A stretch of DNA of 64,000 bases from Rhododendron vialii (GCF_030253575.1 NC_080568.1:21413501-21477500), one strand, 5' to 3'. Numbered from the stretch's first letter, positions 12,028-25,791 are shown. Numbers and translations: made by a program. Notes: generated by a model not told the origin, from the sequence alone.

Positions 12028-12957
12028 CGTGAGAGTCCAAAGGTGAGAGCAAGAACACAAAACTTACCTATTGTTCTCCAAATGCAAGATTCAAGTGATT
12101 TTGAGGTTGGAAACCCTTGGATCTTGAAGATTTAAGGTTGAAATCAAGAGTTTTGGGTGAGATTGGAGTTGGGTAGGAGAGAGGGAGTGTTTTTAGGGTT
12201 ATTTCGTGGGTTTGGATGTGAAAAATGACAAAAGGGGGTATTTATAGACGTCTGAAATGCGTGCTGAAAATTGCAGAAAAACACAGCATGTACTAATACT
12301 GGGTGGCTCCCAGTACCTGTTCAAGAGCCTTCAAAATGCTAAAAACACAACTTCTGGACATTATGTACCGGTACTGGGTGATAGCCAGTACCAGTTCAAG
12401 CTGGATAGAAAATGAATTTTTTTGTAACAGTTACCGAATCAACCCCACTCGTTACCAACACTTCCAAACATCAATACAACCTCAAAATACAATATTTCAC
12501 ATATTTAAATAATTAAAAAAACATAATAATTCACGAGTCTCTACATAAGGCTTCCATATGAGTTTTTTCAATATTCATGAGATCGTGACGGGTTAAGTTT
12601 CTTCCTATAATTGTATAAATAAATATCCTATGTTACCCACATTTTGAAATTTACACGTAGATAAGTACATGTGGTATATATAGATATTGATCCAGTTACT
12701 TACTGTTCCATTTCTTTTTTTGGGGAATTGCTTATGGTATGGCTAAGATATTGGATAGACTGATGATACAATATGGGTTTTGAATTTTGGAGGGTTTTGA
12801 ATGCGAGATACATGTTTTCCGTATAAAACATGTATCTAGCCCCCAATCATTAGGGGTATGGGCGGAAGGGGATTGGAGACGGACTTAATTTTTGGCAATA
12901 TATGCGCAAAGTGGCTATTATCAGAATACCACTGAAACATCAGCCCCCTTATGCCTA

Positions 12958-13101
12958 GGGAAATGATAATGCCAAAACTGCTTTTGTTGATGCCAAAACT
13001 CTAGAGCACAAAAGGCTAGCTTGTACCATTTGCAATGTACAAGACTTTTATGTACTGAAATTTTGACACCAACAAAAACAGTTTTGGCATTATCAATTTC
13101 C
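12958..13101. mobile_element. Small MITE (144 bp) with 8-bp target duplication
   Basis: Ends GGGAAATGATAATGCC and GGCATTATCAATTTCC are inverse copies. The 8-bp direct repeat TATGCCTA flanks both sides (12950-12957 and 13102-13109), which suggests a hAT-type MITE. A related but more diverged element is near 63.80-63.96 kb. Confidence 0.85.
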
Positions 13102-13109
13102 TATGCCTA

Positions 13110-14120
13110 ACATCTCAACATCTATAACGATAAGCTATTCGCAAACCTTGTTGTTTGCAAGAAAGGGGGTAAATATCTTCAAGGTGTAATGGTTTTGCAG
13201 ATACTTCTATCAAATGTTATCGTAGGATATTTAAGCACATAATCTCTTAATGAGTTACCGTTTCTAAAACGTGTTTTTATTATCGTAATATATATGAAAT
13301 GTTATAGAATGGAGCTTTAATAAATTTATCTTATGTGTTCAATAGTCTTACTACATTGTTATGTTGTGGCGGATATGATAAATTCATCGTATTTTTTTCA
13401 AATGGTTTTTTATGTTCATATTTTTTCAAATAGTTTTCCAGACATTTTTATGTTGTGGTGACTATGATAGGTTTCTCACATTTTTTCCGGTGCAATAGTT
13501 TCCCGACACTCATATGGTAGATTGACGTTGTGGTGAGTTTATCATATTGTCTTGTCATGACCAAATTTTGGTATTGGTAAAATTGAGTGACGGCTCTGTG
13601 TAATTGCTACGACGTAACGGCTATCATTTGATTACCACTCTAGTGTTGGTGAATCATATTTCATTCTAAAGTTTAAGTTTGGGATTTTGTTTTACTGAAC
13701 TCGTCGACTTAATTTTGAGATGCACTGAGAGAGTATGCAATACAACAAGGGGAAGGCATTAAGTTAGTAAAAAAAAAAAACAGAAGCTAACAAGAGGAAG
13801 AGCGATTTGTGCTAACAGAAGATGCAAAAGGGTTGTGTTTGGGCTTTACTCATGCAGAGGTAGAATACATCTCATATCGACACATCGGAGGACAAACACA
13901 CTTTTACCAGATCTTTTATGTAACAAACAGATATGCTATAAGTAAATGTTTGATTTCTGGAAATTGGAACCGGAAACCATTATCAATGTCAAAACTACAA
14001 CTAAAGTTCCCGAAACCTGGGGATGACAACTTGACTGCGCTGCGCTACTTGATGGAAAGGAAAAAACTTGCAGTGGAAACAGAGAGAGGATAGGTTAGAT
14101 CAATAACAAGATTGACAAAT
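13110..14120. other. 3' flank and probable 3' UTR of ACLA, otherwise empty
   Basis: From 13110 to about 13800 the sequence is AT-rich with no gene. A plus-strand open frame at 13809-14093 lies directly beyond the ACLA stop codon and shows no domain; it is most likely opposite the 3' UTR. Confidence 0.4.
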
Positions 14121-17100
14121 TTATGCAGCTGCAGTGATGCACTCAATTGCCTGTTTGCATATGCCAGTCATTGTGGCCTCAGGTCCGTAAACCTGCAATA
14201 AAAACCACAAAAGAAGAATGTTTCAGGACAAGACTTTCCTATCCGATCACTTCGCCCTGCTGCCTTACTTTCTCGAGTCAGGTCAGTTGGGTACGTTTTC
14301 TGTGTTCTGTTCTAAAACACAGCTTTTTGTTTTTGAAAACAACCCATTTAGTTGAAAAACAAAAAGATAATACAATAGATTCTCAACACCCGATTCCTCC
14401 CAAGAACGGATACTATACGCCAGTAATGGGGTTTTCACTTCAAAAACTGTCTAAAGAGTTGTCTGCGACACCTTATTATACAACGGCAAAAGAAATGTTT
14501 CAGGTTCCAGTTGTATACTAGTACCTCAATAGGAATGCCAATTTCCTGTCCAAGTGTCCGCATTTTGGCGAGGCCCCTTTGGTAATTTGGCCCTCCTCTC
14601 CGAACATATATATGCATTCTTGCAGCTTTCAGCTTTGACTCCTGTTTCGAGAAAATACAAATTCAGTTATTATGGCTTTTGCCAAACGCATGACCCGAAA
14701 ATATAAGAAGAGCCAGAAGAATGAGCTCACCTTCTCCTTCAGTGCTCTAATTATGCCATTAAACGTAGCCGCTACGTCAGTGAAGTTGGCAATTCCTCCT
14801 CCTATTACAAGAGCTCTCTGGCGGCCATCAGGATCTGCTGTTGCACACTGAAGAGGATTCAAGAGATTATTAGCAAAGATATAAAGGAAAACCATACAAA
14901 AATCTGTTTGTTACCAAGCTTCGTCAGTTATCTATTTTGAATAAAGGACCAAGTTTTCATTTAAGTCCATGAAAAACAAAAACCAAAACCATGCTTGACG
15001 CACATGTATCCATAAATTTTATTACAACCACATGAGGGGTGGCCTGAAAAGTTGCCGACCGAGGAAGTTGGGGGTGGAACATCCAAGGTTGCTGGTTACT
15101 TGAGCGATGAACAAAGGTTTAGGCACGATTGGCTGGAGCTGGCTGCTGATTGTCACCCACTGACCCACGGTCATAAGGGGTAATTAGAGGTAGGGTGGCT
15201 AGTGGTAGAGCAATGCATTTACCGACAATGACTAGGTTGTAGTTTTTAGATTTCTTTGAAAGAAAAAGTAAAAAGCAGGAAACGAAAACTTTATCAAAAT
15301 CAAAAGTAAAAACCAGGAAACGAAAACTTTATCAAACAACACCAAAAAGTTGCAAGTGATTCACTCATTACAGTCACAATCACCATTGGGCAGGCTAACA
15401 GAGGTAAGTTTTTTAAGCATAATAACTTGGCCCAATTTTCTGTTCGAGTAAGCGTCTATGTAATGCAACAATGCTTACATCAATTACAACTCTGGCATAC
15501 TGCAACACCTCATCTTCATTTGGGGCTCCGCTGTATTCAGCATAGTTTCCAAGCTCAGAAGCAAAGCCAAGATCTCCAACCTGATGAAACAAATCAGCCA
15601 GGATGCAAGAAGAAAGGGCAATCAACTGTCTTGATTTACTTCAGAATAAGAACAATGATAATTGGAAGAGACAGGATCAACGAGAAATATGAGAGAAAGT
15701 AAGTATGCCAAGTGTAATGTACCCTTTATATTATTAACTCCAATTTGCAAAAGCATGAGAATCATACCGTATCTGCATAGATGACACTAGCACCTCCTCC
15801 AGCTACCATTGTCCAGATTCGACCCTTTGGGTTCAAAACTGTGAACTTCAATGATGCACTAGTCTTCAAGCAAATAACAAAGCTTAATAAGATCCTCATG
15901 CATGAAGATATTCAATGAACACCGTGGCATTAAGTACACCTTAAGCAAATAACAAATGCCACTAAAGTTTAATAAGATCCTCACACAAGAAGAGATTCCC
16001 TGAATTTATGTAAAATCCAATAGGCTTCGTATACCCAAGACGACCACCAAAGAGAGAAGGCCAACATAAACAAATAATTACCTTAAAATTGTGGTATTAA
16101 TGTTATTAAAAGATCACCTTAATCTCTTAGTTTTTTTAAAGTTGGTATATATTAGAGCTGAAAACAAGCCACAAATCAAATTCAGACATGGTGTACCAAT
16201 TTATACCTTCTCATCTAGCCCATGAATAAAGCTTTCTGTAGAACTCATAACTCTTCCAAAAGGCATTGGAAAATCAATACTGCCCCACCTGCAAAAACAA
16301 TTTGTGGTATAAGGAGACTTGAGAAAATGAAAAAATGGTGGCACATGGTTTCTAATTTTCTACATCGAATTGACAATCACTTGAAATTCGGAACATACTT
16401 CTTGAAGTTCTTGAAGGTAGCAGTATCGTCAAGTTCCCCTCTCATATCCAAAGGATAAGGCTTTCCGTTGACCAATGTAAAAGGATTCATCTCCAGGAAA
16501 GTGAAGTCCAGATCTAGTTGAAAAAATAGTAAGATCATTGATCACTCTTATTCATGTTAACAACTTGAGAGGGAAGAGATACATTAAAGATCGTCAGCAC
16601 ACCTAAAAATAGAGCGAAAATCACTTTGATGAACTCCTCAATGATCTCTTTGATCTGAATCACAAAATATAAGCATCTGTAAGTTACTTCAGATTAATAG
16701 CATAAAAAGTTTCTAAACCAACAGGTGGCTTTAAATTCCAGACGGCATAACATGTATCCTCATGACAAAATGAAGTTCAAACCAGCTAACATGGAATTTA
16801 AATGTACATATTGCAACGACCCTAAGATATATTTCTTGGCAAGAATGTTACATGGACTCTACGAAACATACGAGGTACCAATGTTGGGCACTCAATACGA
16901 GTAAAGGCTTGTAAGATATGTATCTGGCATTCTCAGTTGAACAGTCACCTAGAAAGCGTTTTTGGTACTCATTTAAGTTTACTATACAGAACAATCCACA
17001 AAGCTCTTGTACTGAAATGAACTATAGAACCTTGAAACCACAATTTAGCATAGGAAAAAAAGGAAATAGACAAAGAAATGAAATATAATTAAAAAATTAG

Positions 17101-20066
17101 ACCTTTGAAAACCAATTAACTTGAAAATCACCATCTAGCATAAAGAATAAAAGAAATATAACACAAAAGTCTGCTATCACTGTTTTAGCAAATGATGCGA
17201 GTAGTGACATTGATCCACAAGAAGCTCAGCAAACTCTTGAAATAGCATAAGCTAATTTGAAGAAAGCGGAAGGCAAGAGACAAATAATTGAAGCAAATCT
17301 AGAATGTGATTTCCTAACTAGTCTAGTTTTTACATTGGAATAATGTAAAGAAGTTATTTTTATACTTAATACACCCGACTTTGATTTGATTCCCTTGTAT
17401 GAAATGCAATTTAATACAATTAAATAAAATCAAGCTGCAACGAAAAAAATAAATAAATAATCAATAAAAAAAGAAGGTGGATAGAAGAACTTATTAGATA
17501 TCTTGGCAATATAATGTTGAGGTTGAAACTGTCTAGCTTTACAAAATCCAAAGGAACTGAAAAGATGCATGAAAACGTCCAAGAGTGATACCATGCCCAG
17601 AAATTACCTCCAACGGAAGCGTTGCAACAAGTGGAGCACACGTCTCTGCTGTAAAGTCCAACCCTGTAGGGACAAATATGGTCTTGACCTGGACAAAGCA
17701 GCAATCTTATGTAAATTGTAGATATAAGAAAAACCACTTACGAGGAGCTTCCAATTACCTAAAATTAATATCATGTTTAACATTCATGCATACCTTGTCC
17801 CAGTTCTCTTCAATCTCAATTCCTCCACATTCTGAAAAGCTTATGCTATTGCCAAGTCGGTCTGACACAATATTAAGGTAAAACTCTTCCTTGTGTGGGA
17901 CGAAAGGTTCAACAATGAAAGTTGTAATTGGTCCTTTGCATCCTCCCATCTCAACCTGCTTATCAAAATAGATGACTGTAAGTAGCATGTTTTGTCCGCA
18001 AAAATTATGTAACCCGGTAAGATGAGCCAAAAAATTTAACATGAAAATTTTCAACTACCTCTTTGCCAAGGCGCTCTTTAACGAAAACAGCAACTTGAGC
18101 CAAATCCAGATTCAAGGCAACAAGCCCACTCTTTCCACGCTTTCCAAACAACATATCGGGTTTAACAACCAGTTTCTCTGATGAGAGCCAAGGCTCCTTT
18201 TTGACTAGCTCATTGACATCAGTTGATTCTGTGATCTAATTGAGACAAGAAAACAAACACGTTACCTAAGTTCACCAAAGATAACAGTGCAGTTTATGCT
18301 GTATAATAGGCATCATTTCGAGCAACTTTTGCTCTTCTGTATGTGAACAAACAAAACATAAAATATCACAACACAACAATATGTTGCAAGTTCCTATTAG
18401 TGGTTAGGAATGCAGACCAGACCAAATTGTCGAAGGCTACGAACTTTCACCCACAGGGGTTGAAGATTTTCGAGTCCCTTTGTTATTATATGCAACTAGA
18501 TATGTAATCATGTGTGAATGTCACACCATGCACGATAATTTTACATTCAACGCCCATCAGATAAGTTTCTCATCAGGATAATAAAAAACACCCATCAGAA
18601 AATTTCTCTATTTGTATTCGACACTTTTGGTCTACAAATTGGCAGTCCTTTTTTATGTCGGTCCAATTTCAGTAACAACGGCTCCAACATACTGCTATGC
18701 AGCCCTAATAGGAAATCCGTTCCGAGAGAATTAACTTTTTCAAGTCCAACACCAGATAATGCTAAAGACAATTAAATGCTAGTACCAAGATCAATCTTAT
18801 CCAAAATATGATAGTCGATGAAGCCATGCAACAAGGTAAACAAGGCTCGATCTTTAACCGTTGGCTCAGAGTTGTATACTTGTATGAGGGTCCATGATGA
18901 GACCAAGACCTTCTTATATGCAATTCTATTTCATCCGCTAGGTGATGTTTTAAACAGAGGACTCCAAATTGAGAACAGTAGTATTAAAGCAGCTGTTTCA
19001 AGAATAAGGCTCTTATAATATTCTCCTATAACTTATTTTTTTGCTTACTCTATTGCTTTTATTTCCAAATCTGGTTCACTCCTAGCTACCCGTTTCACGG
19101 CCCCTTCTCCCACTTGGGAGTGGATTTGAATGGCTGACACAAGGATTTTCAATCCTTTGCTCAAAAGGTCAAACCAGCTAAGCCACCTGAACCACTCTCC
19201 TTCTAATGTAAACACCAAATAACGCCCTACCTTACCATTTCATTAGTAAGGGATACACCGATCCTTCTGAACATCATTTAACAACAATTCCTGAAGAAGT
19301 AGTTTTAGTAGGTTGTACAACTACATACTGGTTAGGGCCCGTTTCCGCTAAACTACAAGTTATAGACTACAACTTTTTTTCCTTTTGTTAGTTTTGCGCC
19401 AAACTTTTTATGTACCATTGGTTCGTAAAAAATTATGACTTTTACCCAAAAAAATTTAGGAAATATCCAAGAAAAAGCCTAAAAAGTCAGCTTTTTGGGA
19501 TTGTTGTTGGATATTTTCAAAAATGTGTGTAAAAGTAATATTTTTTTACTTTCCGATTCCTCTCATTGGTATGAACTAATAATACATAGTAAAAATTTGG
19601 CGCAAAACTAACAAATGCGAAAAAAAAAAAAATTTGGCGCAAAACTAACAAATGCGAAAAAAAATTGAATAGAGACAAAACAAAAAAGTTGTAGTCTACA
19701 ACTTGCAATTTACCGGAAACAGGGGCCTAAGATTAGTTACCAAAACAAAACTAGACACTTGTATTACTTTGTTCCACACTTGTAGTAATTGGATTTTCTT
19801 TCCACAAAACCAATAGCTCTAGAGTATAACAAGTATCATAAGCTAACATGATCCAAAACACATTTCCAAGAACTACACCCAATCCCAGAAAACCATCATA
19901 AGGATTTCATAATCTATTCCAATCAAAGAATACAACAAATTTCAAAATCTAAGAAATGGCTCCTTACCTGCGCAGATTTAATGCCCAATTCGGCGCCAGC
20001 GAACCGTTTGTAGTGCTCCTTCAACAGCCTCTTGGAATCATACTCTCTGATCTTCTTCCGTGCCAT
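14121..20066 (-). CDS. ACLA: ATP-citrate lyase subunit A (alpha chain)
   Basis: Plant ATP-citrate lyase is a cytosolic A/B heteromer that turns citrate, CoA and ATP into acetyl-CoA and oxaloacetate, feeding cuticular wax, flavonoid and sterol synthesis. Coding exons, read on the minus strand: 20066-19968, 18235-18059, 17955-17794, 17688-17608, 16654-16603, 16513-16399, 16288-16207, 15863-15768, 15580-15479, 14847-14731, 14641-14525, 14192-14121. All phases join and all introns are GT-AG, giving 423 codons, the same length as the Arabidopsis protein. Recognised parts: start [21 protein letters not shown]-grasp [11 protein letters not shown] (about residues 64-74); VEPFVPH and [38 protein letters not shown]; and the citrate-binding region [20 protein letters not shown] (about 338-357). 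Exon 5 ([16 protein letters not shown]) is the least conserved. A 5' leader intron is likely (about 20300-20080). It appears intact. Confidence 0.97.
19117..19200 (-). other. tRNA-Ser-like sequence in ACLA intron 1
   Basis: On the minus strand GGAGAGTGG starts a tRNA-like fold. There is a strong anticodon stem (AAGGATTGAAAATCCTT) with TGA in anticodon position, a T-arm-like CATTCAAATCC and a closing ACTCCC. The long variable arm of a real tRNA-Ser is missing or poor, so it is probably a tRNA pseudogene or SINE head. Confidence 0.45.
19335..19727. mobile_element. Tourist-like MITE in ACLA intron 1
   Basis: Left end GGGCCCGTTTCCGCTAAAC and right end (inverse) GGCCCCTGTTTCCGGTAAA are matching terminal inverted repeats, continuing through CAAGTT and TAGACTACAAC. 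TTA lies on the left and TAA on the right. It contains a direct duplication of about 33 bp near 19593-19660. PIF/Harbinger-type by end sequence; exact ends may be off by a few bases. Confidence 0.7.
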
Positions 20067-20400
20067 TTCTCTCTTCCACCTGTTTCCAAGAAAACCCAAA
20101 ATGACCACAAATTCTTAAACTGAGATCTACTTATTCCCAGCTCATAGGCATAAAAAAAAAATAAGCAAAAGTTTAGACGAAATATGACACTGTTATTAAA
20201 GTGGAATGTCTACTAGTCCAGTGATTCGCATCAACATACAGATCAATTAACAGCATGAATTGGGAATAATAAAATGCAATCATAAGTACGAGTAGATTAC
20301 CGTAGAAATGAGACGCAGAAGGGGCTTTGGGCACGTCGGAGTGACGGAGAGAGAGAGGGAGGGAGATTCAACACGAACTGAAATCAGAGGTTTGGTGGGT

Positions 20401-20409
20401 CTATTTATA
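20401..20409 (-). promoter_or_regulatory. TATA box of ACLA
   Basis: TATAAATAG on the minus strand. It lies about 100 bp upstream of a splice donor at 20300 that would end a short leader exon, so transcription probably begins near 20370-20380. Confidence 0.65.
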
Positions 20410-20992
20410 GTAGTTGTAAATTATGGGTTCCCCCCTGAATATATTAAAACATATACTATATATTACTACTATTTATCATTTTAAATTCGTGTTAAGTTTG
20501 AATCAATCAAGGTAATTTTAGAATTGATTTTATTTTACAATTGGATTCATTTAAAAATAAAACTCATACACAATTCTAACCATATTTTATACTCCATCTT
20601 AGCAAATACTTTTGCATGATTCGTAATATAAACGCATTTGTAGGAGAATATGTTATATACTTGAATAAATTTTGTTTGTTTTGTTAGAGTTTCTGTTCTA
20701 TATGTTCAACAGATATAAAATTGTGTTATTATTCTTAAATAACATTGGAGTAAAGAAAATAATTTAATTCACTATAAATACATTTTAAATCTATCTTTTA
20801 GTACTTTCAATTATACACGATATAATTTTCGAAGCACACCGAAAAATAAATTTAACGTACATTTATGGGAAGGTAGGGTGCAAATATATTTTCTCTGAAC
20901 AAACCAAGAAAGTATATGTGGCCACATGCGTCAGTGCTATCTACCCACTATGGCCAAACCGGTGAGATCATTTTTTCCATTTACTATTATTT

Positions 20993-21300
20993 GGGCTAAA
21001 TTACATTAACCTCCTTTAACTATCATCTATTTCCGATTTTTCCCTAATGTTTAAACTCAAACACTTACCTCGTCAATTGCACGTGATAAATGTGAGTTTT
21101 CCGTTAATGGCGTTTACTCCATTTTGGGTTCACATACTTCCTCAAAAGTCTGTGAGTAATTTACCCAAAATGGAGTACACGCCATTAACAGAAAACTCGC
21201 ATTTATCATGTTCAATTGACGAGGTTCAGTGTCTGAGTTTAAACACTAGGGAGAAACTCAGAAATAAGTAATAGTTAAGGGGGCTTAACGTAATTTATCC
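20993..21300. mobile_element. Foldback MITE with arms of about 150 bp
   Basis: The left end GGGCTAAATTACATTAACC and the inverse of the right end (GGATAAATTACGTTAAGCC) match. The whole element is nearly palindromic: GAGTTTTCCGTTAATGGCG and TACTCCATTTTGGG in the left arm recur inverted in the right. No coding frame; no clear target duplication. Confidence 0.8.
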
Positions 21301-21309
21301 TTTTTTAAT

Positions 21310-23185
21310 TAATTTTTCCATCTGGTGAGTACTCTCCTGCTGTCTGGTCCAAATTGGAAATTAATAGCACACCTTGGTAGGTAGAGTAGTATTTTCGGGT
21401 TTTAATTGTGAAAAACGAAAATATGGATTACAAGCACAAAGTCATGTGATTATGAAGGCCGCTCTCACGATGTTCACGAGGGGGTTTGGTACCTACTAGG
21501 CCACTACCCAGCTCCCACTAGTATTTTTTCCTACCTCTCCACTCCACTCCCCTCCTCTCTTTTCTTTTTGTTTCCTTTTGTTTTTTCGGAACAATGAAGG
21601 GGAAAGAAAAACAAAGGTTTCAGACTGGACGAGACAGTTCATGTATGGACTGTCTATTTTCTGCAAATGAATGATTGAGATTTGTTCAAAAACTCTTTCA
21701 TGGAAAAGTTAATTCTTGCATAAAAGAGTTTCTGAACAAAAACGAACCATTGATTATACCAAGACGGTTTTGAACTGGACTGTCTCGTCCAGTCTAAACT
21801 TTTGAACCGAAGAGGTTCGGAACCCTTTCTACATTGACATTCAACTATTGGTCCTCTCATAAAAAAACTTATACTGTAGTATGTTAAAAGATCGACCCAA
21901 TTATTAATTTTATCTTGGTTTGTGGTTAGTAAGTGACGGGAAGAAGATTCTCTCCTCTCCCTTTTGGAGATTGAAAGTTTCCGTTAAGGGAAATGGATTC
22001 TTTTTAGGTTTATATTTAGACAATCAAGATTTGTTTATTTTTCTGAGCTCATTGAGAATATTAGTTTTACTAAAAAATTATGGCGACAAACACATGTCCA
22101 CAACATATTTATTTTCATATAATTAAACGAGTAATTCCAATTCTCTATGTGCATGTATTCTTTTTCAAATTAATAATTTCATTATGCAATCATATCTATT
22201 GAAATTTAATCGACATGGTTTTAGAACGGTTATTTTTTTTAAAAGAACTAAAAAATAAACAGTTTTGATTAATGACATGGGTATGAATATGGTTTGCAGT
22301 AGTTTTAATTTATGGTCCAAATTAGGAAGGAAATCAGATAGAGATTTAGCCTGCTATATTATTTGGTTCTCTTAATAAAAAGTATCCTAACCAAGTTATT
22401 AAATAGCCGACCGTTAGCTTTGCTTTTAGTTCGGGAATGTTTTACGTGTCTTCATACGTGGTTTATGTCTTATACTCTAAGTTCTCTAACAATCATATTA
22501 TGGTCATCATATCCGATGCCCACTCTCACATGATATCTGGTCGTCAAATGTGATTATCATTGCCAATAAAAAAAATGTGATCATCATATGTTGTCGTATT
22601 TATAAACAATTTTTTTGTCACAAAAGAAAAAAAAAATTTGGTACCTTTAGGTCACAGAGCCCACCAAAGAAATTATACCTTTGACAAAATGCTCAAATGA
22701 AAATGGGCAGAAGTCCAAATGAAGCAAAATTGGCTACTTTGTGAAAACATTTGTATTGTAATCCTATTTTAGTCACGAGACACTCCTCTAACTACCTGCT
22801 AAGAAGATTGGTTTCCTTCTATATAATCAATATTAATTGCACAATTTTGAGAAACGGAAATTTCATTAATTGCAAATCCGAAACCCAACCGGTAAATTAC
22901 ACGGAGTACAAAGAGGAGCCCCCAAAGCAGAGAGGGCTCAAATATTGCACAATTGGTTTCTTGATTTTGCTCTTTATTCATATCTTTCCAGTCTTCGATT
23001 TTAGTAGGAGTATTTAAATGCACAATAGTCAGCTATTCATTCATGCTATTCTCTCTCTTGAAAAAAAAATAAAAAAAATCCATGCTATCCTCAAGTAGAG
23101 TCCAATATTTACCCTTAAAATTTGGTCAATGCAAGACAACGAAAATGGCTGGTTGGTATCTGCAAATGACGGTCAATTCTGTACT

Positions 23186-23224
<39 letters not shown>

Positions 23225-24090
23225 GACTTAAAGTTCTGCAACTAATACCATTCACATTTCGCATTAATGGAGTGAAAAGTTTGGCATCAGTTGGTAAAAG
23301 TCGTAACTTGTAAGGCATCCACCAGATTGTTAATTAACTCTGTTTTAGTAAACGTGCGCGCCTTTGTGGAAAGAAGGTTATTCAAAGAGTGGAAGTTAGC
23401 AAACAACCAATCAAAAAACAAAGAAGTTAGCAAAAAAGGAAGCGGAAAAAGAAAAAATATATACACTAGTCAAGATGGTACAAATTGAGATGGCTGGTGA
23501 AATGTGTTAGTCGCACGTTGCTCTAAAAGTTTACCTTTCGTCTCTGAACAAACATTTGTGCGGCAAATGCGCTATAGGGTTTTAGCACGTGCCGACGTGG
23601 CCTTATGGTGTACAACCATCACGATCCGAACCAATCATTTTATAGAGTTTGTGGAGCACTACAACTGTACGGAAAATCAGGTTAATCGTTTTTTTAAATA
23701 TAACATTCACTGAATCATACTAAGTTACTAACCATCGATATATTTCTTAAAAACTTATTTTGTTTGACCATATGCCTATCGTTATCCGATCAATTATTTT
23801 CTTTATAAAAAATAAAGTGCTCAATGAACTCAATAAAATAACGTACTCGAATCGTAATGATAATTTTTTTGAAGAAACCCTTCCAAGTGCACTACAAGGA
23901 CTCCAAACCCAATTGACCGGAAAACGAAACGTTATCATACCATGATAAATTACAGACAGAAGCTTGCTCAAAATTTGTGTATATTTGACTTAAGTATCCT
24001 ATCGTTGTCCGAAATATGAAAGGTATGTTTTAAGTCATTTTTTGGTTGGTGAATAACTTTGAATGGGTCAAACTGTAGAAATACTCCAAT
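21310..24090. other. Intergenic, no gene recognised
   Basis: AT-rich DNA. 21620-21800 contains an inverted pair built on AGACTGGACGAGACAGTTCA and its inverse near 21775-21798. A (CT)n run lies at 23189-23221. Open frames are short and without domains. Confidence 0.45.
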
Positions 24091-24094
24091 TTTG

Positions 24095-24625
24095 ACTTGG
24101 AAATCAGTTCACGGGTTGACGGTACATGAATTGCGCTGCTTTTGTTCTCATTCCTATTGTGGTGTGCTGGTTTATCATCGAAGGCTTTGGTGTACCCAAA
24201 GCATAATACGGTTCAGACAGGGAGACCCGGTTGCACCGAATAAGAACCGAGCCTTTTAACCTGTAGACAAAGGATCCACGGCCATAGGTTCGGTAAGGAC
24301 CAGTGATTCGGTCAGGCCTAGTTCTTGCATGTTCCATGGCCTGTAGTTCGCCGAGCTCTTAAGCCTTAAGGATCGATGCATGGTTTGGACCACTATCACT
24401 AAGGCTCCAGCGTTTCGGCTCACTACGCCTAGGAGCAGAAGTGAAGCCATTTCTGCAAAAGAGTAGTAGCAATCGAATATGAACAATTGTGGGTTCAAAT
24501 TTTCCAAATTGGGCTTGGGGCGCATTGAGTGATCAGTTAGGGCGAACCTCTGTGGGAAGAGCCGCTTCTTTCTTGCTTGATAGGGGGCTTGCATTCACCA
24601 GTGCAGACTAAAAGTGCTCTCTGAA
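24095..24625 (-). other. Possible organelle-derived insert (NUMT candidate)
   Basis: This block is more GC-rich than its flanks and keeps overlapping open frames on the minus strand (4594-4256 as offset in the 24-kb block, i.e. 24594-24256, and 24337-24104), with phrases such as MASLLLLGVVSRNAGALV. The texture resembles plant mitochondrial intergenic or intron DNA transferred to the nucleus. I do not recognise a specific organelle gene, so this is inference. Confidence 0.35.
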
Positions 24626-24629
24626 CCGT

Positions 24630-25540
24630 GCATGGACAATCATTTGGTTATGACCTGGGCCTCACTAATCCGCATGCAGGAGCGCGAGTGTGAAAGCGTT
24701 TTTGAAACACATTCCAACTTACTAAAATTCACGAGAGTGAAGATTGAGAGTGCGAGCGCAGTTTGAGTATTAATAGTACAAGCACTTTGAAGGATTATGT
24801 AACTAAGACCCGGGCAAGTGTTTTCGTAAAGAAAATTCTACATCTTATACTATGTGGATAAACTTACAGCACGTACCAAAGAGTGCATAACCAAGCAACT
24901 AGAGAAGACAACGTACCGACGCTAAATGCTCATAGCTTCTTCTTTTTTATTCTCAGTTATTAGCTTCACAGCTTTACCATACAGGTTTTCATTCTGTTGA
25001 AGAGATCGAGCTTTAAACTCGATGATGAAAATCACTTGTTAAACCTTTTTGCTCGCGGTTGAGTCTTGTTTTCAACTCAAGCATATCGATGCGTATCGGT
25101 ATGCAGTTTAATGGAATGTTTTCCCATATCAACTGGAGTATCTGCTTCTCTGGCATTGCTCATATTACAATTGGATCTGCTCATAACTATTATGTCATTT
25201 TACAATGACATAACAAGCTTAGGGCATCAAGAACCGCAATATCAGCAGCAGATATTGCTGATGAGTGCAGGCTCAGTGTACCCAGTGAAGACAGAGTGAA
25301 GCTTCTGGTTTGACTGGTGGAATATCTCTCGATCAGCTGCAACAGTTCACCTTGGGAACATGTGAAAAGTCTTAATTTGATGTTCTATTCGATTCTGGAA
25401 AATTACGAGGTCTCTCTCTCTATGAATCACAAAATAAATCGTTTTACGCCGAAGAAATACAAATGAGTTCTAGTGGAACTGCTCAGTGCAATAGTGTCAT
25501 TCATTAGGCATCAATCTGCAAGAGTCATACACTGCTTGTT
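24630..25540. other. Intergenic, one unassigned open frame
   Basis: A plus-strand frame at 25066-25299 ends in QYQQQILLMSAGSVYPVKTE and is followed by ordinary flank. I could not assign it to a family and no upstream exon was recognised. It may be a remnant of a gene end. Confidence 0.3.
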
Positions 25541-25791
25541 TCCTCAAAATTCTAAAGCTTTACACATTCCACATATTAACAGTCGCAGAGTCCTATAAAG
25601 AATATCAAATCCTCTATCCCATATCTCACATACCATATAGGGACCACAGGTACAAACCTGGTGAAAGAGAGAAGCCTTGTTAACTTCGGAGTAGAGTTTA
25701 GTCGGCCTTTGCTTAACACATAAATCTTTCATGGCGGGAAAATCCCATATGAGCAGTTAAACTAATCCAGAGAGAAAGTAAGGCAAGGCGT

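Noticed and set aside
13809-14093. 94-codon plus-strand frame beside ACLA
   Set aside because: No family match, and it overlaps the probable 3' UTR of ACLA on the other strand.
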